Under the pieces are notes generated by a model. It saw only the letters and a list, made by a program, of their open reading frames with translations, searched no databases and was not told the DNA's origin. From NCBI GenBank assembly GCA_904501775.1, contig CAJGCJ010000035.1:1-14995 (forward strand): a DNA stretch of 14,995 bases, given 5' to 3'. Positions within the stretch are counted from its first letter, which is position 1. The number at the start of each line of letters is the position of its first letter. Position numbers and translations under genes: made by a program. Source of the DNA: an uncultured Bacteroidaceae bacterium. Its GTDB lineage: Bacteria; Bacteroidota; Bacteroidia; Bacteroidales; Bacteroidaceae. Below are positions 14,719 through 14,995 of this stretch, piece by piece.

Positions 14719-14995
14719 ATGAAGAATTATTTGACTGCAGCCCTGCTGTTTATATCTCTGGCTGTTGTTGCGCAGGAGGCCGACCCTGTGCTTATGCGTA
14801 TTAATGGCAAGGAGATAAGACGTTCCGAGTTCGAATACTCATTGAACAAGAATAATATGGTTTCGGCTCAAGACCAAAAGGCAATAGACGACTATTTGCC
14901 CATGTTCATCGATTTTAAAAGAAAAGTGGCCGAGGCCGAAGCGCAGAAATTGGATACGCTTGCCTCTTTCAGAGAAGAACTCGCTGCAAACAGAA
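14719..14995 (+). CDS. SurA-like peptidyl-prolyl isomerase, N-terminal part
   Basis: Runs off the window end after 92 codons. The protein starts with a signal peptide (about 1-18, hydrophobic core LTAALLFISLAVVA, likely cut before QEADP), so it is exported; with no cysteine at the cut site it is not a lipoprotein. The mature part has VLMRINGKEIRRSEFEYSLN, the opening of SurA/parvulin-type chaperones (their N-terminal 'V-x-x-INGxxI...EF' pattern), then a helical segment rich in Lys, Glu and Ala. The isomerase domains would lie beyond the window. In Bacteroidales, SurA-like genes commonly follow guaB, which supports the call. They are expected to help outer-membrane proteins fold in the periplasm. 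Confidence 0.75.
   Translation, partial: MKNYLTAALLFISLAVVAQEADPVLMRINGKEIRRSEFEYSLNKNNMVSAQDQKAIDDYLPMFIDFKRKVAEAEAQKLDTLASFREELAANR

Overview
This window looks like ordinary chromosomal core sequence from a member of the Bacteroidales (Bacteroidota). Three things point there. The gene order tig-clpP-clpX-recQ-guaB-(SurA-like) and DUF177-rpmF-era-der is one I associate with Bacteroides, Prevotella and their relatives. Several upstream regions carry the Bacteroidota promoter pattern (TTTG, about 20 bases, TAnnTTTG). Start codons mostly sit behind A/T-rich leaders without a Shine-Dalgarno sequence. I cannot fix the genus.

Layout. Bases 1-261 hold no convincing gene but contain small hairpins and a terminator-like stem, perhaps the 3' end of a structured RNA. 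Next comes a lone membrane histidine kinase (262-1410). A ribosome-related block follows: DUF177/YceD and rpmF (1578-2335), then era and der (2448-4679), separated by two tandem hairpins. The der gene converges on a minus-strand lipid-transport pair, MlaF-like ATPase and MlaE-like permease (4736-6234), and both sides share a 48-base perfect palindrome as a two-way terminator. The mlaEF pair diverges from lptB (6400-7194), the LPS-export ATPase, across a 165-base gap with a promoter facing each way. After an lptB terminator and a structured leader comes the proteostasis block tig, clpP, clpX (7496-10787). Beyond a 16-bp hairpin and a new promoter are recQ and guaB (10965-14646). After the guaB terminator, the window ends inside a SurA-like periplasmic peptidyl-prolyl isomerase gene.

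How the genes work together. L32, YceD, Era and Der all concern ribosome assembly. MlaE/MlaF and LptB energise inner-membrane complexes that move lipids to or from the outer membrane. Trigger factor meets new chains at the ribosome, and ClpX/ClpP degrade tagged or failed proteins. RecQ and GuaB (DNA repair and guanine nucleotide supply) follow closely, and the SurA-like protein would chaperone outer-membrane proteins.

I found no mobile element, CRISPR array, phage gene, toxin-antitoxin pair, tRNA gene or defence island, and no strong candidate for a new biological system. The points most worth checking are non-coding: the structured first 145 bases, the two-hairpin tig leader, the hairpin and SD-like site before era, and the long palindrome between der and mlaF.
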